A program made the translations under genes and the position numbers. A stretch of 28,922 nucleotides of DNA, from positions 1 through 28,922 of the forward strand of contig CAKUFI010000029.1 in the NCBI GenBank assembly GCA_934647305.1, written 5' to 3'. Position 1 is the stretch's first letter; every line of letters starts with the position of its first letter. Source of the DNA: an uncultured Clostridia bacterium (lineage in GTDB: Bacteria; Bacillota; Clostridia; Christensenellales; Aristaeellaceae). This document shows positions 6,420 through 13,824 of this stretch, piece after piece. The notes under the pieces are model-generated. The model made no database searches and was not told the DNA's origin. It saw nothing but the letters and a program-made list of their open reading frames with translations.

Positions 6420-7049
6420 TCAGATGAACCACGCCGCGATCAGTCCGGCAGCGATCAGCAGCACGCCGGTCAGTTGAATGCCGTACAGCGCGAAGGCGGT
6501 CGGTTCGCCGCCCTCAACCTCCAGAAAATGGGTCAGCTCCCAGTTGCGCTCCGGGAAGCACAGCGCCAGCAGTCCCAAAACCACCACGATCAGCGAGACC
6601 GGCAGCGCAACGAGCAGGCGCGCAAGCGGCGTCCTGTTCTCGTACAGCCGAACCATGTGGTCGACCAGGCGGTACTCGGCGGAATGCGGCGCGTCGGGAT
6701 CGGAAAGCTCCCGGTCGGCGAGCACCGTGCCGTCAGGGAACAGGCAGCTGCGCTGGGCGTTCGCGTTCGAAATGAAGTGCTCAATCCGCTCGCCGCGATA
6801 GGTCAGGATCTGCGGGCCGCCGTCCAGCCCCAGCTCGCGCGAACCGGTCAGCACCGCCTCATTTCCCGCACGATCTGTGGCAACTGCCTCGGTTTTGTTC
6901 AGGCGAGTCAGCGTGAAGCGCGTGTCCATTGCCGAAAAGTGCGTGCGGGTATACCAGCTCAGGCCGCACAGCGCGAGCGTCAGCGCCAGGCACAGCACGA
7001 TTCCCCGGCGAAAGGCAGCGGTTTCGTGGTCGAGAATCCAGCGGAACAT
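6420..7049 (-). CDS. Hypothetical membrane protein
   Basis: Not recognised. The 209 residues show three hydrophobic segments: about 17-34 near the N-terminus (GIVLCLALTLALCGLSW), about 144-165 (LVALPVSLIVVVLGLLALCF), and a last one at 188-209 (YGIQLTGVLLIAAGLIAAWFI) that runs to the C-terminus. Between the first two is a ~105-residue polar domain, probably outside the membrane (TRFTLTRLNKTEAV, DGTVLADRELSD). No catalytic motif is seen. GGGGGAGGATT before the ATG at 7049 is a good ribosome binding site. It is encoded downstream of the secreted-protein gene on the same strand, but a terminator lies between them, so it may have its own promoter. It lies next to the toxin-antitoxin modules in what looks like accessory DNA. 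Confidence 0.75.
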   Translation of the reverse strand: MFRWILDHETAAFRRGIVLCLALTLALCGLSWYTRTHFSAMDTRFTLTRLNKTEAVATDRAGNEAVLTGSRELGLDGGPQILTYRGERIEHFISNANAQRSCLFPDGTVLADRELSDPDAPHSAEYRLVDHMVRLYENRTPLARLLVALPVSLIVVVLGLLALCFPERNWELTHFLEVEGGEPTAFALYGIQLTGVLLIAAGLIAAWFI

Positions 7050-7066
7050 ATGAATAAATCCTCCCC

Positions 7067-7112
7067 CAAAAACGGCCGCGAGACCGAGCCGTTGAATATC
7101 GATCTCGCGGCC
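7067..7112 (-). terminator. Terminator of the secreted-protein gene
   Basis: GGCCGCGAGA (7074-7083) pairs perfectly with TCTCGCGGCC (7103-7112). On the - strand the stem is followed by GTTTTTGGGGG. It lies 31 bp after the stop codon of the gene at 7143-8234 and just before the start of the next - strand gene. Confidence 0.75.
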
Positions 7113-7142
7113 TGATTAGCTGACTTCAACGATTAACTGGGA

Positions 7143-8234
7143 TCAGACATCGCCGTGCATCCAGTAGCCGTACAGGTCCATGTTCGTCTGCCAAGTGTTG
7201 ATTCCATCATTCAGAACGCTTGTCGTGGTATACTTATCGAACAGGCTTTGATATTCCGCGTACCATCCGTAAGGAGAAGAATCGGATGCTTTTCCGACTG
7301 AAAAATAGTCGGTGCCGTATTCGGTGTATACGCTGACGTCCCGCTTGTAATTTGTTCTGTCATACATCCATGCTTGCCGCATAACACTGGCTTTGGCACG
7401 GATACCTCGGGTAAAATTACAGCTTTCGACAAGCTTCGTAATGGAAGATGCCAGACCAAGGATAGCCAGCAGATTTCTTGGATTAATATATACCTTAGCT
7501 GCGGCAACTACGACAGACATGCCTGCAGAGAGCAGACTAGTGGATTGTTTTACTTGCGAATAAGAGTTCCGTGTATCTTTACAAGTAATCTTTGTGGAAA
7601 CAACTGGTTCGGGCTTGGCATTAAATGTTTTCGATGCAACGGCTTTTTTGCTCATGGTCGGGAATTGCCTAGCCAAACCATCCAATCCGATGTTCTTAGC
7701 CTTAGTCGCTGCAAAAGTGGAAACCGTCGAGAAAGGGTTGATCAGAATAGCTCCATTCTCTTCAGTCACATTGACATTGGACAAGCCAGCCTTCGCAAAC
7801 TCACGCTGAAGCTCTGCGGCGGTGGCGAAGGGATTCTCACGGAGAATTTGGTCAATCGTGTTCTCAACCTTCACAGAAACGGTCTGTTCGCGCGTTTGGA
7901 AGTCTTGATCTGTATAAACCTTGGTTTCGACCAGTTCTTCGCCCTCATAGCGCGCATAGTGAACATTGCCGGAAGCATCGCAATAGGCATATTCGGTTCC
8001 GTTTGACTTGTCCTCAAATGAATAAACAATATCCTGACCGATTTGCAAGGTCTTATACATGCCTACGCTTCCCGCTCGCGACATATCTAACACTTCTGCA
8101 CGTTTTATGCTAGAGAGGGTGTAACGCAATGTCGCTTCTTTAGCAGTGGTTGCTCCGTTTACAGCGTAGTTCACCGGACAGAAGTAAACGGACATTATAA
8201 AAGCTAACACAAAAGCAAAAAATCTCTTTTTCAT
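7143..8234 (-). CDS. Secreted protein of unknown function, AT-richer
   Basis: Not recognised. The 363-residue protein starts MKKRFFAFVLAFIMSVYF, a classic signal peptide, with likely cleavage around residues 22-28. The mature part has a ~130-residue N-terminal region rich in charged residues and Tyr, then ENPFATAAELQREFAKAG, and a hydrophobic stretch about 230-262 (LLSAGMSVVVAAAKVYI to LGLASSITKLV) that could be a membrane-inserting or buried helix pair. The end is rich in Tyr and Trp (YGWYAEYQSLFDKY, YGYWMHGDV). ATG 8234 is chosen because GGGAGGTTAATC precedes it and the signal peptide begins there; an ATG 24 bases upstream lacks that support. Codon use and base composition are clearly less GC-rich than the flanking operons, which suggests recent transfer. 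A membrane-active effector or a surface protein are possibilities only. Confidence 0.72.
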   Translation of the reverse strand: MKKRFFAFVLAFIMSVYFCPVNYAVNGATTAKEATLRYTLSSIKRAEVLDMSRAGSVGMYKTLQIGQDIVYSFEDKSNGTEYAYCDASGNVHYARYEGEELVETKVYTDQDFQTREQTVSVKVENTIDQILRENPFATAAELQREFAKAGLSNVNVTEENGAILINPFSTVSTFAATKAKNIGLDGLARQFPTMSKKAVASKTFNAKPEPVVSTKITCKDTRNSYSQVKQSTSLLSAGMSVVVAAAKVYINPRNLLAILGLASSITKLVESCNFTRGIRAKASVMRQAWMYDRTNYKRDVSVYTEYGTDYFSVGKASDSSPYGWYAEYQSLFDKYTTTSVLNDGINTWQTNMDLYGYWMHGDV

Positions 8235-8395
8235 GATTAACCTCCCAATAATCTCCATTACTTTCCTTCAGATTCGGTTAGTATCGCCGCGTCAGATTGG
8301 AGATTTCAGACGCATATCTGCTCCCTCCCTTCAAGCAATCCTATGCGCGGATATCAAAACTGTTTCGAAAGAATCGTTATCATTTTCACAATCAA

Positions 8396-8424
8396 ATCAT
8401 ACCACAAATCCTAATAAATGTCAA
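8396..8424 (-). promoter_or_regulatory. Promoter of the secreted-protein gene
   Basis: On the - strand: TTGACA (8424-8419), a 17-base spacer, TATGAT (8401-8396). This predicts an untranslated leader of about 155 nt. The leader contains GGGAGGGAG followed by ATG and seven codons (MRLKSPI, then stop; near 8295-8318), which could be a leader peptide but is weak evidence. Confidence 0.78.
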
Positions 8425-8616
8425 TAGAGGTTCAAAAAAGCTGATGCGTGAAAGAAGACTGAAAAAACCCGAACGTTCGACACATTCTCGCCGCAAAATA
8501 ACACGAATTTAGCCTGCCCCGCAAAGCCGAATCAATACGACTGTGTTAGTATTTCTACATGTTTTTATGCGGATCACCGCGCGCAGGCGCGTAACGACGA
8601 GATGGAGGAATGTGGA
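8425..8616. other. AT-rich spacer before the ABC transporter operon
   Basis: No gene is seen. Somewhere here must lie the rightward promoter of the transporter operon. I see TAGTAT near 8538 as a possible -10 but no convincing -35, so I do not call it. The GC content rises sharply at about 8510-8580, marking the end of the AT-richer insert. Confidence 0.4.
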
Positions 8617-10149
8617 GTGAACCAGGTGAACGCCATCGAGCTGAGGAATCTCTCCAAGCGTTTTGGCAAGGTCGTGGCGAACGACCGGATCAACCTGTCG
8701 GTGCGCCATGGCGAGATCATGGCCATACTGGGCGAAAACGGCAGCGGCAAAACCACGCTGATGAACATGATCTCCGGCATCTACTATCCGGACGAGGGCG
8801 AGATCTATGTAAACGGCGATCCGGTGACCATCCGCTCGCCCAAGGACGCCTTCCCGCTGGGCATCGGCATGATTCATCAGCACTTCAAGCTGGTCGACGT
8901 GCTGACGGCGGCGGAGAACATCGTGCTGGGCCTGCCCGGCTCGACCAGGCTCAGCATTCGCGACGTGGTGACGAGGATCAACAAGCTGACCCACGACTAC
9001 GGCTTCGATCTGGATCCCTTCAAGAAAATCTATGAGATGTCGGTCTCCGAGAAGCAGACGGTGGAGATCCTGAAGGTGCTTTACCGCGGGGCGAGCATCC
9101 TGATACTGGACGAGCCGACGGCCGTGCTGACCCCGCAGGAGACGCAGAAGCTGTTCGACGTGCTGCGCAACATGCGCGCGGCGGGCAAGGCGGTCATCAT
9201 CATCACGCACAAGCTCAACGAGGTGCTGGAGCTGTCCGACCGGGTGGCGGTGCTGCGCAAGGGCCAGTACATCGGCACGGTCGAGACGAAGGACGCGACC
9301 GTCACCTCGCTGACCGAGATGATGGTGGGCAAGCGGGTCGAGCTGAACATTGACCGCAGCGAGCCGGAAAACCTTCAGCTTCGCCTTCACATGAAGGACG
9401 TGACCTGCGTCAATCCCGAGGGCGTGATTACCCTGAACCACGCCACCTTCGACGCGTACGGCGGCGAGATCCTGGGCATCGCGGGCGTAGCGGGCAGCGG
9501 CCAGAAGGAGCTGCTGGAGTCGATCGCCGGATTGACCCCCACCGAGTCGGGCGAAATCGAGTACTTCCCGCCCGAGCACAAGGGCATGGACATCACCAAG
9601 CTCAGCGCGGTTGAGATCAGCCGGCTGGGCATCAAGCTGTCCTTCGTGCCGGAGGACCGCCTGGGCATGGGTCTGGTCGGGCCGATGGACATGGTGGACA
9701 ACATGATGATCCGCTCCTATCGGAAGGGCAGTTCCTTCTGGGCCGACCGCAAGAATCCCCGCACGCTGGCCGAGCGCATCATCAAGGAGCTCGAGGTGAG
9801 CACGCCGGGCGTCTCCACGCCGGTGGGCAAGCTGTCGGGCGGTAACGTGCAGAAGGTGCTGGTGGGCCGCGAAATCGCCTCCAGCCCGATCGTGCTGATG
9901 GTGGCCTACCCGGTGCGCGGACTGGACATCAACTCCTCCTACACGATCTACAACCTGCTCAACGAGCAGAAGAAGCGCGGCGTGTCCGTGCTGTGCGTGG
10001 GCGAGGATCTGGACGTGCTGCTGGCGCTGTGCGATCGGATACTGGTGCTGTGCGACGGCAAGGTCAGCGGCATCGTGGACGCGAGAACCGCCACCAAGGA
10101 GCAGATCGGCCTGATGATGACCCACAGTGAGAAGGGAGGACGCGCCTGA
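8617..10149 (+). CDS. BMP-type (nucleoside-like) ABC importer, ATPase
   Basis: A double-domain ATPase of about 510 residues, of the type that powers BMP-family importers for nucleosides (NupO/YufO). Domain 1 has Walker A GENGSGKTT (39-47), a Q-loop near MIHQHFKL, the family's divergent signature MSVSEKQTVEIL, and Walker B ILILDEPTAV (Asp165, Glu166). Domain 2 lacks the Walker A lysine (GVAGSGQKEL), as is normal for the family, and has LSGGNVQKVLVGREI. Its Walker B reads VLMVAYPVRGLDI, where relatives have an ..AAQPTRGLD.. pattern. GTG 8617 is preferred because GGAGG (8604-8608) lies 8 bases before it; ATG 8602 overlaps that site, and GTG 8626 is another option. The stop overlaps the start of the permease by one base, which indicates translational coupling. 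No substrate-binding lipoprotein is encoded in the window. Confidence 0.9.
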   Translation: MNQVNAIELRNLSKRFGKVVANDRINLSVRHGEIMAILGENGSGKTTLMNMISGIYYPDEGEIYVNGDPVTIRSPKDAFPLGIGMIHQHFKLVDVLTAAENIVLGLPGSTRLSIRDVVTRINKLTHDYGFDLDPFKKIYEMSVSEKQTVEILKVLYRGASILILDEPTAVLTPQETQKLFDVLRNMRAAGKAVIIITHKLNEVLELSDRVAVLRKGQYIGTVETKDATVTSLTEMMVGKRVELNIDRSEPENLQLRLHMKDVTCVNPEGVITLNHATFDAYGGEILGIAGVAGSGQKELLESIAGLTPTESGEIEYFPPEHKGMDITKLSAVEISRLGIKLSFVPEDRLGMGLVGPMDMVDNMMIRSYRKGSSFWADRKNPRTLAERIIKELEVSTPGVSTPVGKLSGGNVQKVLVGREIASSPIVLMVAYPVRGLDINSSYTIYNLLNEQKKRGVSVLCVGEDLDVLLALCDRILVLCDGKVSGIVDARTATKEQIGLMMTHSEKGGRA

Positions 10150-11255
10150 TGTCCGTTTCCAGTCATGCAAAGCCCCATGAACCGCTGATGCACATTTCCA
10201 AGCGGGATCACATTTCCCCTGTCCATGCCTGGCTGATTCGCCTGGCGGCCGTCGTGCTGGCGCTGTTTGTCTGCGCGGCGGTGATTTACGGGTTGACCGG
10301 CCTGAACCCGGCCGAGGTCTACGCGGGCATTATCGACGGCGCGGTGGGCACGAACCGCCGCCTGTGGGTGACCATCCGCGACGCGCTTGTGCTGCTGTGC
10401 ATTGCGGTCGCGCTGACGCCCGCCTTCAAGATGCGCTTCTGGAACATCGGCGCGGAGGGCCAGGTGCTCATCGGCGGCGTGGCCAGCATGCTGCTGATGG
10501 TCAACTGCTCGAGCCTGCCCAACGGGGTGCTGCTGCCGCTGATGCTGCTCGCGGCGCTGGCGGCGGGCGCGCTGTGGGGCCTGATTCCGGCCTTTTTCAA
10601 GGCAAACTGGAACACCAACGAGACGCTTTTCACCCTGATGATGAACTACATTGCCATGCAGGTGGTCACGTTCTGCGTGGTCTTCTGGGAAAACCCCGCC
10701 GGCTCCAACTCGGTGGGCATCGTCAACGCCTCGACGAAGGCCGGCTGGCTGCCCGCGCTGTTCGGGCTGAACTACGGCTGGAACCTGGTGCTGGTGCTGT
10801 CGCTGACGGTGCTGGTGTACGTATACCTGCGCTACAGCAAGCAGGGCTATGAAATCGCCTATGTTGGCCAGAGTGAGAACACCGCGCGCTACGCGGGCAT
10901 CTCGGTCAAGAAGGTCATCCTGCGCACGATGGCCATTTCCGGCGCGATGTGCGGCCTGGCGGGCTTCATGCTGGTTTCCGGCGCGAGCCACACCATCTCC
11001 ACCAGCACGGCGGGCGGCCGGGGCTTCACGGCGATCATCGTGGCCTGGCTGTCCAAGCTCAACACCTTCACCATGGCCTTTGTGTCCTTCTTCCTGGTGT
11101 TCCTGCAGAAGGGCGCCAGCCAGATCGCCACGCAGTTCAACCTGAACGAAAACGCATCGGAAATCATCACCGGCATTATCCTGTTCTTCATCCTGGGCTG
11201 CGAGTTCTTCATTAATTACAGGGTGAACTTCCGCGGCAAGAGAAAGGCGGATTGA
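10149..11255 (+). CDS. BMP-type ABC importer permease 1
   Basis: An integral membrane protein of 368 residues with about eight to ten hydrophobic segments, first of two permeases of the importer (YufP/NupP-like). Family features include PAFKMRFWNIGAEGQVLIGG (residues ~95-114), GLIPAFFKANWNTNETLFTLMMNYIA, and the later loop YVGQSENTARYAGISVKKVI, a likely coupling helix contacting the ATPase. The ATG overlaps the ATPase stop codon (TGATG). The N-terminus starts with about 25 polar residues (HAKPHEPLMHISKRDH) before the first helix. Its place between the ATPase and a second permease fits the standard order of these operons. Substrate is inferred to be a nucleoside or similar compound from the family only. 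Confidence 0.9.
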   Translation: MSVSSHAKPHEPLMHISKRDHISPVHAWLIRLAAVVLALFVCAAVIYGLTGLNPAEVYAGIIDGAVGTNRRLWVTIRDALVLLCIAVALTPAFKMRFWNIGAEGQVLIGGVASMLLMVNCSSLPNGVLLPLMLLAALAAGALWGLIPAFFKANWNTNETLFTLMMNYIAMQVVTFCVVFWENPAGSNSVGIVNASTKAGWLPALFGLNYGWNLVLVLSLTVLVYVYLRYSKQGYEIAYVGQSENTARYAGISVKKVILRTMAISGAMCGLAGFMLVSGASHTISTSTAGGRGFTAIIVAWLSKLNTFTMAFVSFFLVFLQKGASQIATQFNLNENASEIITGIILFFILGCEFFINYRVNFRGKRKAD

Positions 11256-11257
11256 GC

Positions 11258-12238
11258 ATGAATACGATCATTATCCTGATTCAGAAGGCGATCGGCCAGG
11301 GCGTGTGCATGACCTTCGGCGCGAACGGCGAGATCCTGACCGAGAAGAGTGGCAACCTGAACCTGGGTGTGCCGGGCATGATGTACATGGGCGGCATTGC
11401 GGGCCTGGCCGGCGCGTACCTGTATGAAAACGCGGTCGCCAATCCGGTGCCGATTGTGGGCATGATGATTTCCTTCCTGTGCGCGATGCTGTTTGCCGCG
11501 CTGGGCGGACTGATTTACAGCGTGCTGACCATCACCCTGCGTGCCAATCAGAACGTGACCGGCCTGGCGCTGACCACCTTCGGCGTGGGCGTGGGCAACT
11601 TCTTCGGCGGCTCGCTGTCCAAGATGAGCGGCGGCGTGGGCCAGATTTCGGTCAAGGTGACGGCCAGCGCCTATCGCGCCACCATCCCGGTGCTCTCCGA
11701 GCTGCCGGTGGTCGGGCCGATCTTCTTCAGCTACGGCTTTCTGACATATTTCTGCGTGCTGATCGCCATTGTGATGAGCTGGTTCCTGAACCGCACGCGG
11801 CAGGGCCTGAACCTGCGTGCCGTGGGTGAGAGTCCGGCAACGGCCGACGCGGCGGGCATTAACGTGAACCTGTACAAGTATCTGGCCACCTGCATCGGCG
11901 GCGCAATCGCGGGCCTGGGCGGGCTGTACTTCGTGATGGAGTATACCGGCGGCACCTGGGCGAACAACGGTTTCGGCGACCGAGGCTGGCTGGCCGTCGC
12001 GCTGGTCATCTTTGCCCGCTGGAAGCCGCTGCACGCCGTGTGGGGCGCGGTGCTCTTCGGCGCGCTGTACATCCTGTACCTGTACATTCCGGGCCTTGAG
12101 CGCAGCACGCAGGAGATTTTTAAGATGCTGCCCTACCTGGTGACGGTGCTGGTGCTGGTGCTCATCAGCCTGCGCAAGAAGAAGGAGGACCAGCCCCCCG
12201 AGAGCCTCGGCCTGGCCTATTTCCGAGAAGAACGCTAG
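11258..12238 (+). CDS. BMP-type ABC importer permease 2
   Basis: The second permease, 326 residues (YufQ/NupQ-like), nearly all membrane segments. Typical motifs are TFGANGEILTEKSGNLNLGVPGMMYMGG near the N-terminus and NRTRQGLNLRAVGESPATADAAGIN, the cytosolic coupling region. ATG 11258 lies 2 bases after the stop of permease 1. An in-frame TTG at 11252 would overlap that stop and is less likely. The ribosome binding site AAAGGCGG is weak, so translation probably depends on coupling with the gene upstream. The stop TAG (12236-12238) abuts the first palindrome of repeat block C, so the operon's transcript ends inside or after the repeats. Confidence 0.9.
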   Translation: MNTIIILIQKAIGQGVCMTFGANGEILTEKSGNLNLGVPGMMYMGGIAGLAGAYLYENAVANPVPIVGMMISFLCAMLFAALGGLIYSVLTITLRANQNVTGLALTTFGVGVGNFFGGSLSKMSGGVGQISVKVTASAYRATIPVLSELPVVGPIFFSYGFLTYFCVLIAIVMSWFLNRTRQGLNLRAVGESPATADAAGINVNLYKYLATCIGGAIAGLGGLYFVMEYTGGTWANNGFGDRGWLAVALVIFARWKPLHAVWGAVLFGALYILYLYIPGLERSTQEIFKMLPYLVTVLVLVLISLRKKKEDQPPESLGLAYFREER

Positions 12239-12870
12239 TCGGCAGGGCCGACGGCCGGTTGCTGCCGCGGGTCGGCAGGGCCGACAGCCACTTGCTGCCG
12301 CCGGATAGAACACGAATTCGGGAACCATAAATTGGAGTTCCCGAATTCTGCGATCTCCCAGAGATTCTCTGGGAGATTTCTATCGGCATTGCCTCCGCGA
12401 ATCGGGTTCGCAGCCCCCTGCTAGCGCCGGCCAAACGCATCCTTCGGCCATAAATCAGAGCCTCAGGATGCTTCGTTTTCGCAAATGCGCAAGAAAGTGC
12501 CCCACAAGAAGTTACGAGATAGACTACCCGGCAGGCTGAGTCTGCACCCACCTGCTGCCGCCGGTCGGCAGGGCCGACGGCCACTTGCTGCCGCCGGATA
12601 GAACACGAATTCGGGAACCATAAATTGGAGTTCCCGAATTCTTCGAATCCGCAAGAGTCTCTTGCGGATTGCTGGTCGGCATTGCCGACTCGAGCTGACT
12701 GGGGGAGGCTCCGCTGTCGCTTCGCGCTCCCCCAGACCCCCACCGGGCAGTGCCCGGTTCCACTTGCTGCCGCGGGTTCTATCGACGAATTCGGGAACCA
12801 TACATTCGAGTTCCCGAATTCTGCGGTTTTCCGGGATTCCCCGAAAAACTCGTGTCGGCGCTGCCTCCGC
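12238..12870. repeat. Composite palindromic repeats (block C, inverted)
   Basis: Three or four units in the orientation opposite to blocks A and B. GTCGGCAGGGCCGAC occurs at 12238-12252, 12271-12285 and near 12561-12575. The arms GAATTCGGGAAC/GTTCCCGAATTC with an 11-base loop occur at 12314-12348, 12607-12641 and 12787-12821. A fourth 12-11-12 hairpin, at 12437-12471, has entirely different arms (CATCC.../...GGATG, two internal mismatches) but the related loop CATAAATCAGA. Following three of them are 12-1-12 palindromes, each with its own sequence: 12353-12377 (ATCTCCCAGAGA), 12646-12670 (AATCCGCAAGAG) and an imperfect one at 12825-12849 (GGTTTTCCGGGA). A GGGGGAG/CTCCCCC hairpin lies near 12700-12735. 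No gene is supported here; long open frames are accidental. Confidence 0.88.
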
Positions 12871-12951
12871 TTGTCAGTCTTCCGATCGCAAGGCGAGTGG
12901 AAAAACGAAGAAAGCACGGCGGACTCCAACGGAGCCGTGGGCAGGGCGCGC

Positions 12952-12984
12952 AAAAACCGCCCGCGGCGCGGAGCCATCGGGCGG
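12952..12984 (-). terminator. Terminator of the YhcN/YlaJ-like gene
   Basis: On the - strand CCGCCCG (12984-12978) pairs with CGGGCGG (12963-12957), followed by TTTTTG (12956-12951). It sits about 20 bp past the stop codon. It also marks the outer edge of repeat block C. Confidence 0.72.
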
Positions 12985-13002
12985 CTGGGGAGAAGGCGTG
13001 GT

Positions 13003-13530
13003 TCAGGACATCGTGGTGACGTTGCGGGCGATCGAGTCGATCTCCTGCTCCAGGTCGGACGCGGGCGTGCCGGACTGGATCTTGCTTGCAAGCTCCTCGA
13101 TCTTCTTCACATCCTCCTTGTCGGAGGTGACGGCCACCTTCTCGATGGAGGCGTCGGCGGACTGCACCTGCGCGGCCACCATGTCGTGGATGCGCTGGGT
13201 CAGCTCGCCCGCGTAGGAGCCGGTGAAGGTCACGCCCACCAGCGCGGTCTTGCCGGTCACGACGACGGTGCTCTTCTGGATCTCGCTGAGCTGATTGATC
13301 TTGTCCTGCACGTCCCTGGCGTTGTTCGTCCAGTCATAGGGCGCTGCAGAAGCGGCCGGGTTCTGGGTTTCCGTTCCCCCGGTCGTGCCGGGCATGGCAG
13401 AGTTCTGCGGCGTGCCAGGAGTGGGCGTTGCGCCCAGGGTGCGGCCGCCCGAGTTCATGCAGCCGGTCAGCAGCGCGCCCGCCAGCAGGCACGCCAGCGC
13501 GAAAACGAGTACTTTGGACATGTTTTTCAT
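13003..13530 (-). CDS. YhcN/YlaJ-like lipoprotein
   Basis: A 175-residue lipoprotein. Residues 1-24 (MKNMSKVLVFALACL, then LLTGC) form a lipoprotein signal with the lipid-carrying Cys24. A linker rich in Pro, Thr, Gly and Ala follows (about 28-70). The rest matches the YhcN/YlaJ pattern: an N-terminal helix (ARDVQDKINQLSEIQ), a strand pair (KSTVVVTGKTALVGVTF), and a later part with VAAQVQSADASIEKVAVTSDKEDVKKIEEL. Members in spore formers are membrane or spore lipoproteins, and YhcN itself is a spore protein. ATG 13530 follows AAGGAGGGATTCAATC; an in-frame ATG 54 bases upstream lacks this and lies before the signal. It stands as a single gene with its own terminator. Exact role unknown; the family suggests a sporulation- or germination-related function. 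Confidence 0.82.
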   Translation of the reverse strand: MKNMSKVLVFALACLLAGALLTGCMNSGGRTLGATPTPGTPQNSAMPGTTGGTETQNPAASAAPYDWTNNARDVQDKINQLSEIQKSTVVVTGKTALVGVTFTGSYAGELTQRIHDMVAAQVQSADASIEKVAVTSDKEDVKKIEELASKIQSGTPASDLEQEIDSIARNVTTMS

Positions 13531-13824
13531 GATTGAATCCCTCCTTGTGCCCTTAGTGTGCGCAGGGTGGGACATTTTAATCACGAAAAAAACAGGATTG
13601 CGATCGAAAAGGCGCAGATCTGCCGGTCGCCGCGCGGGAAGGGCGGCTTTGCGACCTTCCGATAAGCGTGTTCAGGCATTTGCGCGCGAGCATACGGCTT
13701 CATTTTTGGGGATTGCCCTTTTCACCGGTGCCTCATATGCTCGCGGGCGAATGGGTGGCCTTTTTCGAGGTGCTGCCCTCTTCTCGCAGGTGCTTTTCGT
13801 GAGGGGTATGGGGAGAGGCTTTTC
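13531..13824. other. Intergenic stretch without a gene
   Basis: No gene is seen. The right part (about 13735-13870) is another dense repeat element with CTTTTCT/AGAAAAG at 13819-13833 and GTCTCC...GGAGAC-type pairing near 13848-13870. It recalls the GTCTCC TTC GGAGAC hairpin seen after dapF. The element extends into the end of the glycosidase gene. Confidence 0.5.

Noticed and set aside
8295..8318. Seven-codon leader peptide in the leader of the secreted-protein gene
   Set aside because: A good GGGAGGGAG precedes an ATG, but seven codons with no attenuator-like structure or codon bias are too little to call a gene; it is mentioned only under the promoter.
12165..13091. Open frames of 60-308 codons across repeat block C on both strands
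   Set aside because: They read through palindromic repeats, contain reiterated peptides from the repeat units, and have no recognisable domain or ribosome binding site.
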